Below are positions 35,727 to 42,176 of a stretch of DNA of 64,000 bases, one piece after another. Origin of the DNA: DTYU01 sp040757355 (GTDB taxonomy: Bacteria; Bacillota; Desulfotomaculia; Desulfotomaculales; Ammonificaceae); assembly GCA_040757355.1 (NCBI GenBank), contig JBFLWY010000011.1, positions 9,021 through 73,020 on the forward strand, in the 5' to 3' direction. A program made the position numbers and the translations under genes. The notes under the pieces are model-generated. The model saw nothing but the letters and a program-made list of their open reading frames with translations. It did not search any database and was not told the origin of the DNA. How positions within the stretch are numbered: position 1 is the stretch's first letter; every line of letters starts with the position of its first letter.

Positions 35727-36914
35727 ATGAATCGAAAAAAGGAGCTAATTCAAGAGGCCAAGTCCATTCTGGACAAAGCCGAGGCCGAGGGGCGCAACCT
35801 TACCCCGGCTGAAGAACGAAAGTATCGGGAATTGCTGGACGAAATCGAGCAGCTTAACGCGTATGAGCGGCAGGGGTTCGACCCACGAACGGCACTTGTT
35901 CCGGGATCGAATGAAACCGCCGGCGGGTATGCCTCCCCGGAGATTCGGGCGGCACTGGTCACGGCGGCCACCCCGGACTACCGGGCGGCTTTCTGGCGTG
36001 TGGTAAGGAACTGGAGGTATCCCGACCAGCAGGACCTGCGGCAACTTACAAAGCCGGAGCTGCGGGCGCTGACCATCGGAACGGACGCAGCGGGCGGGTT
36101 TTTATGCCCTGAGTCCTTTGAGCGCCGGATTGTGCAAAAACTGGAAGAGACCAACGTAATGCGCGGGCTGGCAACGGTGCTACCTCTCTCGTCTGACCAC
36201 AAAATCCCGGTCGAAGCCGCGACCGGGGAGGCGGCTTGGATCGCTGAAAACGGAACGTACCCCGAATCCGATCCCAGCTTTGGCCAGAAGCTGCTTACTG
36301 CACACAAATTGGGACAAATTACCAAAGTTTCCGAAGAATTGCTGGCGGATAGTGCGATTGATCTGGAAGCCTACCTCGCAAATGTCTTTGGCCGCAACTT
36401 AGGCCGTGCCGAAGAAGCCGCTTTCGTTGCCGGTGATGGTGTTGGAAAGCCGCGTGGTGTGCTCTTAGATGCACCGATCGGCGTGACCGCAGCTTCCGCT
36501 ACGGCTATTGCTGCTGATGAGCTGGTTGACCTGTTCCACAGTTTGCCGCGACCGTACCGTGACCGCGCCACCTGGCTGATGAATGATTCGACTGTGTTGA
36601 CGGTTCGGAAATTGAAGGACAGCGACGGGCAGTACATCTGGCAGCCTGGGCTACAAGCTGGCCAGCCTGATAGGTTACTTGGGCGGCCGGTGGTAATCTC
36701 CTCAGCGATGCCGACTATCGGCGCAAACAACAAGTCGGTGCTCTTCGGCGCTCTGTCATATTATTGGATCGCCGACCGCGTGGGCCGAGTTTTCCAAGTC
36801 CTGCGCGAGAAGTATGCGGATGCTGGCGCTGTGGGGTTCAGGCTCTACCAGCGCGTAGACGGTATTCTTGTACTTGATGACGCGGTACGCGTTCTGGTGC
36901 ACCCGGCGGCGTAA
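35727..36914 (+). CDS. HK97-family major capsid protein
   Basis: 395 residues from ATG 35727 behind CTGGAGG. N-terminal charged helix (about residues 1-50, the delta/scaffold-like region) followed by the HK97 fold: GTDAAGGFLCPESFERRIVQKLEETNVMRGLATV, the E-loop and P-domain, AAFVAGDGVGKPRGVL, and a C-terminal VQRVDGIL-type strand (VGFRLYQRVDGILVLDDA). Phage capsids of this type usually need a protease and portal encoded nearby; neither is present. It may form a small satellite capsid with helper proteins, or an encapsulin-like shell; both are inference. Confidence 0.92.
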   Translation: MNRKKELIQEAKSILDKAEAEGRNLTPAEERKYRELLDEIEQLNAYERQGFDPRTALVPGSNETAGGYASPEIRAALVTAATPDYRAAFWRVVRNWRYPDQQDLRQLTKPELRALTIGTDAAGGFLCPESFERRIVQKLEETNVMRGLATVLPLSSDHKIPVEAATGEAAWIAENGTYPESDPSFGQKLLTAHKLGQITKVSEELLADSAIDLEAYLANVFGRNLGRAEEAAFVAGDGVGKPRGVLLDAPIGVTAASATAIAADELVDLFHSLPRPYRDRATWLMNDSTVLTVRKLKDSDGQYIWQPGLQAGQPDRLLGRPVVISSAMPTIGANNKSVLFGALSYYWIADRVGRVFQVLREKYADAGAVGFRLYQRVDGILVLDDAVRVLVHPAA

Positions 36915-36936
36915 GAATTTTCTTCCTCCTTGTAAA

Positions 36937-36977
36937 CCTTCCGGGGGGGGAGCATCCCCCCGGAAGGGGCATTTTTT
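36937..36977 (+). terminator. intrinsic terminator after the capsid gene
   Basis: CCTTCCGGGGGG and CCCCCCGGAAGG form a very stable stem, followed by GGCATTTTTT. Confidence 0.85.
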
Positions 36978-37130
36978 AAGCGGTTCTTAAGGAGATTGAG
37001 GCTGAGGTGGTTAAGATTCAAACAAGTCCAAAACTTAAATGGGAGGGTAAGCAAGATGAATCTGAAGGAGCGGGGCTCCCGGTCAAGGTCAACCCCGCTC
37101 CCGTGGGGGCCCCGGAGTTCTCCGGGGCTT
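36978..37130. other. short region with two GC-rich hairpins
   Basis: Between convergent units. GGAGCGGGG pairs with CCCCGCTCC and CCCCGGAG with CTCCGGGG. A 26-codon frame (ATG at about 37055 behind GGGAGGG) overlaps both hairpins and is probably not real. Confidence 0.35.
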
Positions 37131-37700
37131 CTACCCTAAAGTAGACTTGATTTGTTCGAGCACTTCCAATCGGTTGCCGAGCGTTTTCTGCTTCTTTTCA
37201 GCTTTACTTATGGCTTCTCTAAACGCCCGGACGAAACCCTGCACTATCTCCGTGAGGCCATACTTCTTGACGGCCTCATGCGGCGTTACTTCTGACGCTT
37301 TCGCGTTCCACTGGCTGGCTTCCCCTTGCCATTTCGACCAGTCCCCGGAGCGTACAAGGCGGAGCAGTTTACCGCTTCTGGTAAGCACCAATTGGCTGCC
37401 GATGTAGTCTCCTCTGGTGTCCCTATCATCGGGGTAACCGCTGTACTTGGTGGTGAAGTTATCCACCAGGATGATGCCGCGTTCATCGAGGTATTCGTAT
37501 TCCCACCGGTGGTACTGCTGGCCGGCGTGGAAAGCGTAGGTTTGGACAGGATAATCCACATACCTTGAGACCGGCTTAATCATAGCAATGAGCTTTTTTA
37601 AGGCGGCGGTTTCCTGTTCTACAGTGCCAGCTTCCAACCGGGCGACCTCCTCACCCAGGGAAGCGACCTTCTCAAGAGCGGCAGTGAACTCGTCCAACAT
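37131..37700 (-). CDS. hypothetical element protein, last gene of the leftward operon
   Basis: 189 residues from ATG 37700, which follows GGAAAGGAGAG closely; the longer upstream frame has no ribosome site. Predicted coiled coil at residues 1-30 and again at the C-terminus (FREAISKAEKKQKTLGNRLEVLEQIKS), with a tyrosine-rich centre (YHRWEYEYLDERGIILVDNF, TTKYSGYPDDRDTRGDYIG). No family recognised. Preceded by six small genes on the same strand. Confidence 0.65.
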   Translation of the reverse strand: MLDEFTAALEKVASLGEEVARLEAGTVEQETAALKKLIAMIKPVSRYVDYPVQTYAFHAGQQYHRWEYEYLDERGIILVDNFTTKYSGYPDDRDTRGDYIGSQLVLTRSGKLLRLVRSGDWSKWQGEASQWNAKASEVTPHEAVKKYGLTEIVQGFVRAFREAISKAEKKQKTLGNRLEVLEQIKSTLG

Positions 37701-37734
37701 TTGCAATCTCTCCTTTCCCCGGCGAACCGGGAAT

Positions 37735-37884
37735 TTACTTTTGTTCGGTTTCCCGTAAGAGGCGGCATTGGGGGCACAGTTCACAGAAACGGCAAACACC
37801 GTCGGGATAACTGCTGTTTTCACAGATGTGGCCTATGCTTTCGTATTCAAACGATTGGCCACAGTCCCGGCAAATCCGTACCAC
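37735..37884 (-). CDS. small zinc-ribbon protein (49 residues)
   Basis: GTG start at 37884 behind AAAGGAGGGAG. CRDCGQSFEYESIGH near the start and CRFCELCPQC near the end give two or three CxxC knuckles. Likely binds zinc, possibly nucleic acid or a protein partner. Lies between a 27-residue micro-gene and the 189-residue gene. Confidence 0.6.
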   Translation of the reverse strand: MVRICRDCGQSFEYESIGHICENSSYPDGVCRFCELCPQCRLLRETEQK

Positions 37885-37904
37885 GGTAAACTCCCTCCTT
37901 TCCG

Positions 37905-37988
37905 CTAATGTAGGTGCTGTTTCAGCCAAACCAAGTATGCTTTGAAGGCATAGTTCTTGCCGACAGAGCCTGCGATTAGATAACGCAA
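37905..37988 (-). CDS. 27-residue microprotein, copy 1
   Basis: TTG at 37988 behind AGAAAGGAGGGG. Its sequence begins MRYLIAGSVGKN and ends WLKQHLH. A second gene of exactly the same length at 39123-39206 encodes a clearly related peptide (MRYLIACFIGKN ... RLIQSLH). Two paralogues with strong ribosome sites and the same start codon argue that both are translated. Basic, amphipathic, no known family. Confidence 0.6.
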   Translation of the reverse strand: MRYLIAGSVGKNYAFKAYLVWLKQHLH

Positions 37989-37990
37989 TA

Positions 37991-38554
37991 TCACCCCTCC
38001 TTTCTGAGTGGGCATTTCCCTTGTTTGAACCACGGGCAGTTGTCCGGATAATCGCACATCCCTTTTCCTTCGACGCCCCAGCCGGACATTCGCGAATTGT
38101 CCTCATGTTCATATCGGCCCGGATAACCACAGTCGTTCCGGGTTGGCAGCGGCTTGCCCGTGACGGCGCGCATAAAGGCGTCTGTCGGGTTGGTTTCAAA
38201 ATAATCTTCTGGTATCTTGGCGGACAGGACCGCTTTTCGCATTACTTCTTTAAAATCGCCGAGCGGCACCATTTCACCCTCCTTCCTGTGTGCGTGGTCC
38301 AATAGCGGCTTTGAAAACTCCTCTGGTATGCCGAAAGTCTTTTCAAGGAATTCCGCCGGGTCATAAGCGTGGGGGTCACGTTCCAGCCACAGGGGCAAGT
38401 CCTGGTGTTCTAACTCCTTTGTCCGCACGTCGTAGACAAGCTCTAAAGCATCGTGGCCCGCGTAATACTCCAGCCGAACTGCCCTATCGCCTATCACGGT
38501 AACAACGGCCACCGGGGGGCGGTCAGCCATAGGAGTTTGATTATCAACCCGCAT
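37991..38554 (-). CDS. hypothetical element protein with C-terminal Cys cluster
   Basis: 187 residues. The N-terminal 55 residues look like a beta-rich domain (VAVVTVIGDRAVRLEYYAGHDALELVYD), the middle is acidic and helical, and the end has CDYPDNCPWFKQGKCPLRKEG, a likely metal-binding knuckle. Start ATG 38554 or the internal ATG at 38530; neither has a convincing ribosome site. Its stop lies 2 bp before the microgene at 37988. Confidence 0.6.
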   Translation of the reverse strand: MRVDNQTPMADRPPVAVVTVIGDRAVRLEYYAGHDALELVYDVRTKELEHQDLPLWLERDPHAYDPAEFLEKTFGIPEEFSKPLLDHAHRKEGEMVPLGDFKEVMRKAVLSAKIPEDYFETNPTDAFMRAVTGKPLPTRNDCGYPGRYEHEDNSRMSGWGVEGKGMCDYPDNCPWFKQGKCPLRKEG

Positions 38555-38623
38555 TTGCCGGTCTTTGAGGATAGCCTGAAACAGAGTCCTGGGTTCGTCC
38601 GGGTTGTCGAAAACCTGCCAGGT

Positions 38624-38749
38624 TTACGGTTCGCCTCTGTATTGGAGGGCGCATTCAAGGTTTTTCACCCTCTCGATCTGCTTCTTGGTCTCTTCCGAGC
38701 TGACAACCTTTTCGCCTTTTTCGTCTGCGCCAATGACAATAATTTTCAC
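38624..38749 (-). CDS. 41-residue hypothetical protein
   Basis: GTG at 38749 behind GGAAAGGAGAG. Short strand then charged helix (MKIIVIGADEKGEK, then SSEETKKQIERVKNLE). The start lies 3 bp after the stop of the upstream zinc-ribbon gene. No homology recognised; operon position and ribosome site are the evidence. Confidence 0.5.
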   Translation of the reverse strand: MKIIVIGADEKGEKVVSSEETKKQIERVKNLECALQYRGEP

Positions 38750-38752
38750 GGT

Positions 38753-39106
38753 TCACTCTCCTTTCCACCAGGCCGGAAATCTGCTGGTATGCGCCGAGGG
38801 CTGATATTCGGGACACGGCACGTTTCGGCTTGTCCCGAGGCTCAAGAGACACCGAGCGGAAGCGGCCCGCTTCTCCTTGAGCGGTGCTTCCCTCCCCGGC
38901 CTGCGGCCTTTGCCTAAAGCGTTGAACCGGCAGGACTTGTAGGGGCATAACGGCAGTTTATCGGTAATCTCCTCCCTTCCTTCTTGTCCGGCTACCTTTG
39001 CCGGCACAGCGGTAAGGTCTGTACCGCAATGGGGACAGAGCCATTTTCTGCGGTCCGATGCGCTGTAGCTTGGCTGGTTGCAATTCGGGCAGGTCTTTTG
39101 GAACAT
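38753..39106 (-). CDS. zinc-ribbon protein of the leftward operon
   Basis: 117 residues. The first 30 residues form a clear CxxC...CxxC ribbon (CPNCNQPSYSASDRRKWLCPHC); a further CPYKSC and a final CPEY may add a second site. ATG behind GAAAGGAG. The C-terminal half is basic and low in structure. Function unknown; DNA or RNA binding is possible. Confidence 0.6.
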   Translation of the reverse strand: MFQKTCPNCNQPSYSASDRRKWLCPHCGTDLTAVPAKVAGQEGREEITDKLPLCPYKSCRFNALGKGRRPGREAPLKEKRAASARCLLSLGTSRNVPCPEYQPSAHTSRFPAWWKGE

Positions 39107-39122
39107 TAACGCACCACTCCTT

Positions 39123-39206
39123 TCAGTGAAGGCTTTGTATGAGCCGGTGCAGGTAAAGTTTGAAGTCTTTGTTCTTACCGATGAAGCAGGCTATCAGATA
39201 ACGCAA
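39123..39206 (-). CDS. 27-residue microprotein, copy 2
   Basis: TTG at 39206 behind AAAGGAGGGAGG. Paralogue of the gene at 37905-37988, sharing MRYLIA, GKN, the FK-x-YL core and a Leu-His end in identical register. First gene of the seven-gene leftward operon, immediately after the operator region. Confidence 0.6.
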   Translation of the reverse strand: MRYLIACFIGKNKDFKLYLHRLIQSLH

Positions 39207-39256
39207 TTTCCTCCCTCCTTTCTTTTCGTTTTGTTTGTGATAGCTAATTATGTTTA

Positions 39257-39295
39257 TTAACAGGTTAATACAGTTGTTACCTGTTGTCAACAGGT
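39257..39295. promoter_or_regulatory. palindromic operator with embedded leftward promoter
   Basis: ACCTGTTG-T-CAACAGGT (39279-39295) is a perfect 8-bp inverted repeat, with a related half-site TTAACAGGTTAA at 39257-39268. On the minus strand the palindrome contains TTGACA, a good -35 for the leftward operon. The divergent HTH gene at 39363 is the natural candidate regulator. Confidence 0.6.
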
Positions 39296-39362
39296 ATTAA
39301 GTAAAGTTTTATTGAAACTTAGAAATATTTATGATAGCCTGTAGTTAAGGGAGGTCAGGTAT

Positions 39363-39542
39363 ATGAATGAAATGTTCACCCCAGAGGAAGTTGCTGAGAA
39401 GTTGAAAATTTCACGGTCAACTGTCTACCTCTGGCTTCGGCAGGGACGGCTTAAAGGCGTTAAAGTTGGGGATCTATGGCGCATATCCGAGGAAGCAATC
39501 CAGGAGTTTCTAAAGCGGCCACAGGAGGACAAAGAGGAATAG
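39363..39542 (+). CDS. excisionase-family HTH protein (59 residues)
   Basis: ATG at 39363 behind AAGGGAGGT. HTH_17/MerR-like fold: FTPEEVAEKLKISRSTVYLWL, then RLKGVKVGDLWRISEEAIQEFL. This family includes excisionases and small DNA-binding regulators. It is the second such protein in the element (the other is at 29457) and lies near attR, divergent from the small-protein operon. Confidence 0.8.
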   Translation: MNEMFTPEEVAEKLKISRSTVYLWLRQGRLKGVKVGDLWRISEEAIQEFLKRPQEDKEE

Positions 39543-39572
39543 GACGCGCCAGAATCGCCTACAAGCCCCCTC

Positions 39573-39932
39573 TAATTTTACGGTAATAGTAAACCATTAC
39601 CCGGCCAGTTTAAACGTCACCACGGGGCACGCAGGCGCGGGTTGCAGGGGTGGAGCTATCGGAGAATAGCAAAGGTGTTGGGGGTGCATCACGATACCAT
39701 CAGGGAATGGGCAGGTGTCGGAAATCCGACACCTGAATCTGTTACCATCACCGGCGCTGACGGCAAGCAGTACCCGGCAACCAAGCCGAAACCGGCACAA
39801 AACGCCGTACTGCAAGCGAAATTATTTCGTTTGCTTCAGATACCGCGTCCAAAACCGGTGTTTCTTCTCGGACAGTGCAGCAAGAAGTCCAGATAGCGAC
39901 GATGATTGGCGCTGGGGCGGTTGTTTAAATAG
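39573..39932 (+). pseudogene. remnant of a ParB-like / HTH DNA-binding protein
   Basis: One frame gives WSYRRIAKVLGVHHDTIREW followed by NPTPESV and TGADGKQYPATKPKP, the linker typical of ParB-related phage proteins. After a frameshift near 39815 another frame gives SKTGVSSRTVQQEVQIA, a second HTH piece. The start is missing and both pieces are short, so the gene is decayed. Confidence 0.55.
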
Positions 39933-39984
39933 GGGAACGATGTCCCGGAAGTAGCACAATAACTGCCTTTCGGGGCTTATTTTT

Positions 39985-40006
39985 TGATAGGAATAGTGAT
40001 AGGAAT
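39985..40006. promoter_or_regulatory. paired TGATAGGAAT repeats near attR
   Basis: Copies at 39985-39994 and 39997-40006 in the same orientation as the pair next to attL. Probable recombinase or excisionase arm sites. Confidence 0.55.
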
Positions 40007-40095
40007 GGGGATAAAAAACTATGTTTTTAAAGGACACTATGGACGCGGGAATGCTTGATATGACACGCTATAATAAACTATGGACGGTTTGAAAC

Positions 40096-40155
40096 TGCCT
40101 TACAAGCAAGGGGTCGTAGGTTCAAATCCTACATCGCCCACCAGAAATACCAAGG
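40096..40155 (+). repeat. attR, right copy of the 60-bp integration repeat
   Basis: Exact copy of 26702-26761. It carries the last 48 nt of tRNA-Val including CCA but no 5' half, so it is not a functional tRNA. Confidence 0.9.
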
Positions 40156-40468
40156 CTTCCGAGTTTCGGGGGTCTTAATTTATTTATCAGTTTACCTTTA
40201 CCTTACCCTTGCCGAATAAAACCTCAGTCAAGATGTACATTTTCAGATACTCCTTAACGGAAGCAGCGGGTTACTTAATGGTTAGAAAATTATTGGTCTG
40301 GTGTTGAGTTACTAAACAGAACATCACTGGGGGCTGATTTTAAAAAAATTATATTGCATTATGAATCTCTAAGCTATTATTATAGTTTTGGCTCCAAAAC
40401 TATAATAAAAAATTAAATATTATACTAAACTATAATTAGGATTTATGTAACTCTAGAGGAAGAGTGAA
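40156..40468. promoter_or_regulatory. AT-rich region with 15-bp palindrome before fic
   Basis: TTATTATAGTTTTGG (40377-40391) and its exact complement CCAAAACTATAATAA (40394-40408) are separated by CT. A further ACTATAATT half-site follows at about 40430. Such a perfect inverted repeat 60-90 bp before the start suggests autoregulation of the Fic gene. The rest of the stretch holds nothing recognised. Confidence 0.55.
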
Positions 40469-41629
40469 GTGAAACCTGAAGATTTCTCTAGTTCTATTAC
40501 GGGCCGCGTTGTGCGCACATTGGAAGGTTATTGGGCGTTTATACCAAATCCATTACCGCTTTCCATGAATTTAGAGCCAGACGTAATATACGCGCTCTCC
40601 GAAGCGGACCGAGCTGTTGGCGAACTCGCGGGAATGGGTCGGATGCTGCCCAACCCTCATTTGCTGATTAACCCATTTATACGGCGAGAGGCAGTGCTTT
40701 CCTCTCGTATCGAGGGAACACGTGCATCTCTCTCCGATCTTTATGCTTTTGAAGCGGCTCAAGCAAGTTTATGGGATCATGAGCCTAACCGCGATGTTAG
40801 TGAAGTCATTAATTACGTCCACGCTCTTGAACATGCTTTGACACTTTTAAATGAACTTCCCGTTAGCCTCCGATTAATTCGTATAGCTCATGCTAAACTT
40901 CTCGAAGGAGTTCGGGGGGGGACTCGCAACCCAGGGGAATTTCGACGTTCGCAAAATTGGATTGGACCTCCTGGTTGTACCCTGGAGAAAGCATCTTTTG
41001 TGCCCCCTCCACCAAACGAAATACCGAGAGCTCTTGATAAATTAGAACAGTTTTTTCACGAAAGTACCAGTATACCACCACTCATTCGCCTAGCAATGAT
41101 ACATTACCAGTTCGAGGCTATCCATCCTTTCCTTGATGGAAATGGCAGACTGGGTCGTATGCTCATTGTACTACTATCATGCGCTTGGGGCCTTTTACCA
41201 CAACCGTTACTATATTTTAGCGCTTTCTTCGAAGCAAATCGAGAGTTCTATTATGATCTTCTTCAGGCTGTAAGTACAAGAGGAGCTTGGAATGAATGGT
41301 TTCTCTTTTTTTTAGAGGGTGTAAGAAGTCAATCACGAGATGCATTAGTCCGAGCCAAGCGTCTACAAGACCTTCAGAGGGAATACTATGAAAGATTTCA
41401 AGCATCTCGCTCCCCAAGTACAGTCTTTAGATTAGTAGATCTATTGTTTCTAAGCCCTGTTATTACTATCCCCAAAGCAAGTAAATACATGAGGACTACC
41501 TATATGCCAGCAAGCCACCATGTGAAGGAATTTGTAAAAGCTGGTATTCTGAGAGAAATTGGTAGGAGATCCCGTAACCGGCTTTACATAGCGAATGAGA
41601 TCTTGGATACGGTGGAGGGCCCGTTATAA
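40469..41629 (+). CDS. Fic family protein (AMPylase-type) with inhibitory motif
   Basis: 386 residues. The Fic core motif HPFLDGNGRLGR carries the catalytic His. An N-terminal SSRIEGT fits the inhibitory S/TxxxE(G/N) helix, so this is a self-inhibited (class II) Fic enzyme, probably transferring AMP to a host protein. A C-terminal winged helix (SKYMRTTYMPASHHVKEFVKAG) is usual in this subfamily. GTG start behind AGAGGAAGAG. Base composition is much more AT-rich than the flanks, which suggests recent transfer. Possible defence, toxin-like or regulatory role; no separate antitoxin gene is seen. Confidence 0.9.
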   Translation: MKPEDFSSSITGRVVRTLEGYWAFIPNPLPLSMNLEPDVIYALSEADRAVGELAGMGRMLPNPHLLINPFIRREAVLSSRIEGTRASLSDLYAFEAAQASLWDHEPNRDVSEVINYVHALEHALTLLNELPVSLRLIRIAHAKLLEGVRGGTRNPGEFRRSQNWIGPPGCTLEKASFVPPPPNEIPRALDKLEQFFHESTSIPPLIRLAMIHYQFEAIHPFLDGNGRLGRMLIVLLSCAWGLLPQPLLYFSAFFEANREFYYDLLQAVSTRGAWNEWFLFFLEGVRSQSRDALVRAKRLQDLQREYYERFQASRSPSTVFRLVDLLFLSPVITIPKASKYMRTTYMPASHHVKEFVKAGILREIGRRSRNRLYIANEILDTVEGPL

Positions 41630-41717
41630 GAATTCCCTAAAACCAACCGATTCCGCAATAAATGAACCGAAGACTTCCTGGATTTATTGTAAACCACTAG
41701 GTTAATACCGGTGTGTT

Positions 41718-41761
41718 GGTCGCAAGTTCAAATCTTGCATCGCCCACTAGTAATACCAAGG
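41718..41761 (+). repeat. third, diverged copy of the tRNA-Val 3' end
   Basis: Matches the T arm, acceptor and flank of tRNA-Val with compensatory changes in the T stem (GCAAG/CTTGC instead of GTAGG/CCTAC). The 3' flank AATACCAAGGGTTTCAGGG equals that after the intact tRNA. Confidence 0.75.
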
Positions 41762-41767
41762 GTTTCA

Positions 41768-41799
41768 GGGTTCGGGGTTTTCGTCCGAGCCCTTTTTTC
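41768..41799 (+). terminator. intrinsic terminator, probably the original tRNA-Val terminator
   Basis: GGGTTCGG pairs with CCGAGCCC and is followed by six T. Only this third copy of the flank keeps the complete hairpin. Confidence 0.7.
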
Positions 41800-41842
41800 T
41801 TTACGGCAAACCCTGATCTGGAGAGAAACCAGCCTTGATTCT

Positions 41843-42019
41843 TTACAAAGAGTCCTGTCTGCCCCTTTCAATCTTCCGGGCTATCTCCCGCATGGCGTCA
41901 GCGATAGCTTCTTGAGCCTTCATTATTCTCCACGCCAGCACAATGAGGATTAAGAACCCCACCATGGGGATAATTCCAGTAAAAAAGATAAAGATTGCCT
42001 CAACCACACCTACGCGCAA
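41843..42019 (-). CDS. small single-span membrane protein
   Basis: 58-60 residues. One hydrophobic helix (AIFIFFTGIIPMVGFLILIVLAW) followed by a charged amphipathic tail (KAQEAIADAMREIARKIERG). TTG 42019 is spaced correctly from GAGGTG; TTG 42025 is also possible. Function unknown; topology is inferred from hydropathy. Confidence 0.6.
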   Translation of the reverse strand: MRVGVVEAIFIFFTGIIPMVGFLILIVLAWRIMKAQEAIADAMREIARKIERGRQDSL

Positions 42020-42176
42020 AATCAATTCACCTCAATCCGCTTAAAGCTTATCTTACCCGGCGGTTCACATTAAGCGTGCGGCCTGTACCTCCAGATTCAT
42101 ATCTTGGCGCGCAGCAACAGGGATATTATGTATTTAGTTAAGGCTTCCCCTCGAAAAAGGCGCGTGGCGGTACTGG

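Larger units (their letters stand above)
26702..40155. mobile_element. integrated tRNA-Val element with capsid and primase genes (satellite or stripped prophage)
   Basis: Bounded by a 60-bp exact direct repeat (26702-26761 and 40096-40155) that starts in the tRNA-Val anticodon stem. The integrase gene sits next to the left end, pointing outward. Cargo: repressor and excisionase-like genes, AEP primase-ATPase, SF2 helicase, putative iteron origin, small terminase, HK97 capsid, and a leftward operon of small proteins. Large terminase, portal, protease, head-tail, tail and lysis genes are all missing. This argues for a phage satellite or a deleted prophage. It separates rpoD from trmK, which are neighbours in relatives. 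Confidence 0.9.
40096..41761. mobile_element. second tRNA-Val-bounded segment carrying a Fic gene
   Basis: About 1.6 kb between attR and a third, diverged copy of the tRNA-Val 3' end (41718-41761). It is visibly AT-richer than its surroundings and holds one full gene (fic) without an integrase. It looks like the residue of an earlier or tandem integration at the same tRNA. Confidence 0.6.

Noticed and set aside
40096..40143. Second tRNA-Val gene
   Set aside because: Only the 3' part is present; the 5' acceptor strand and D arm are missing. It is the right attachment site.
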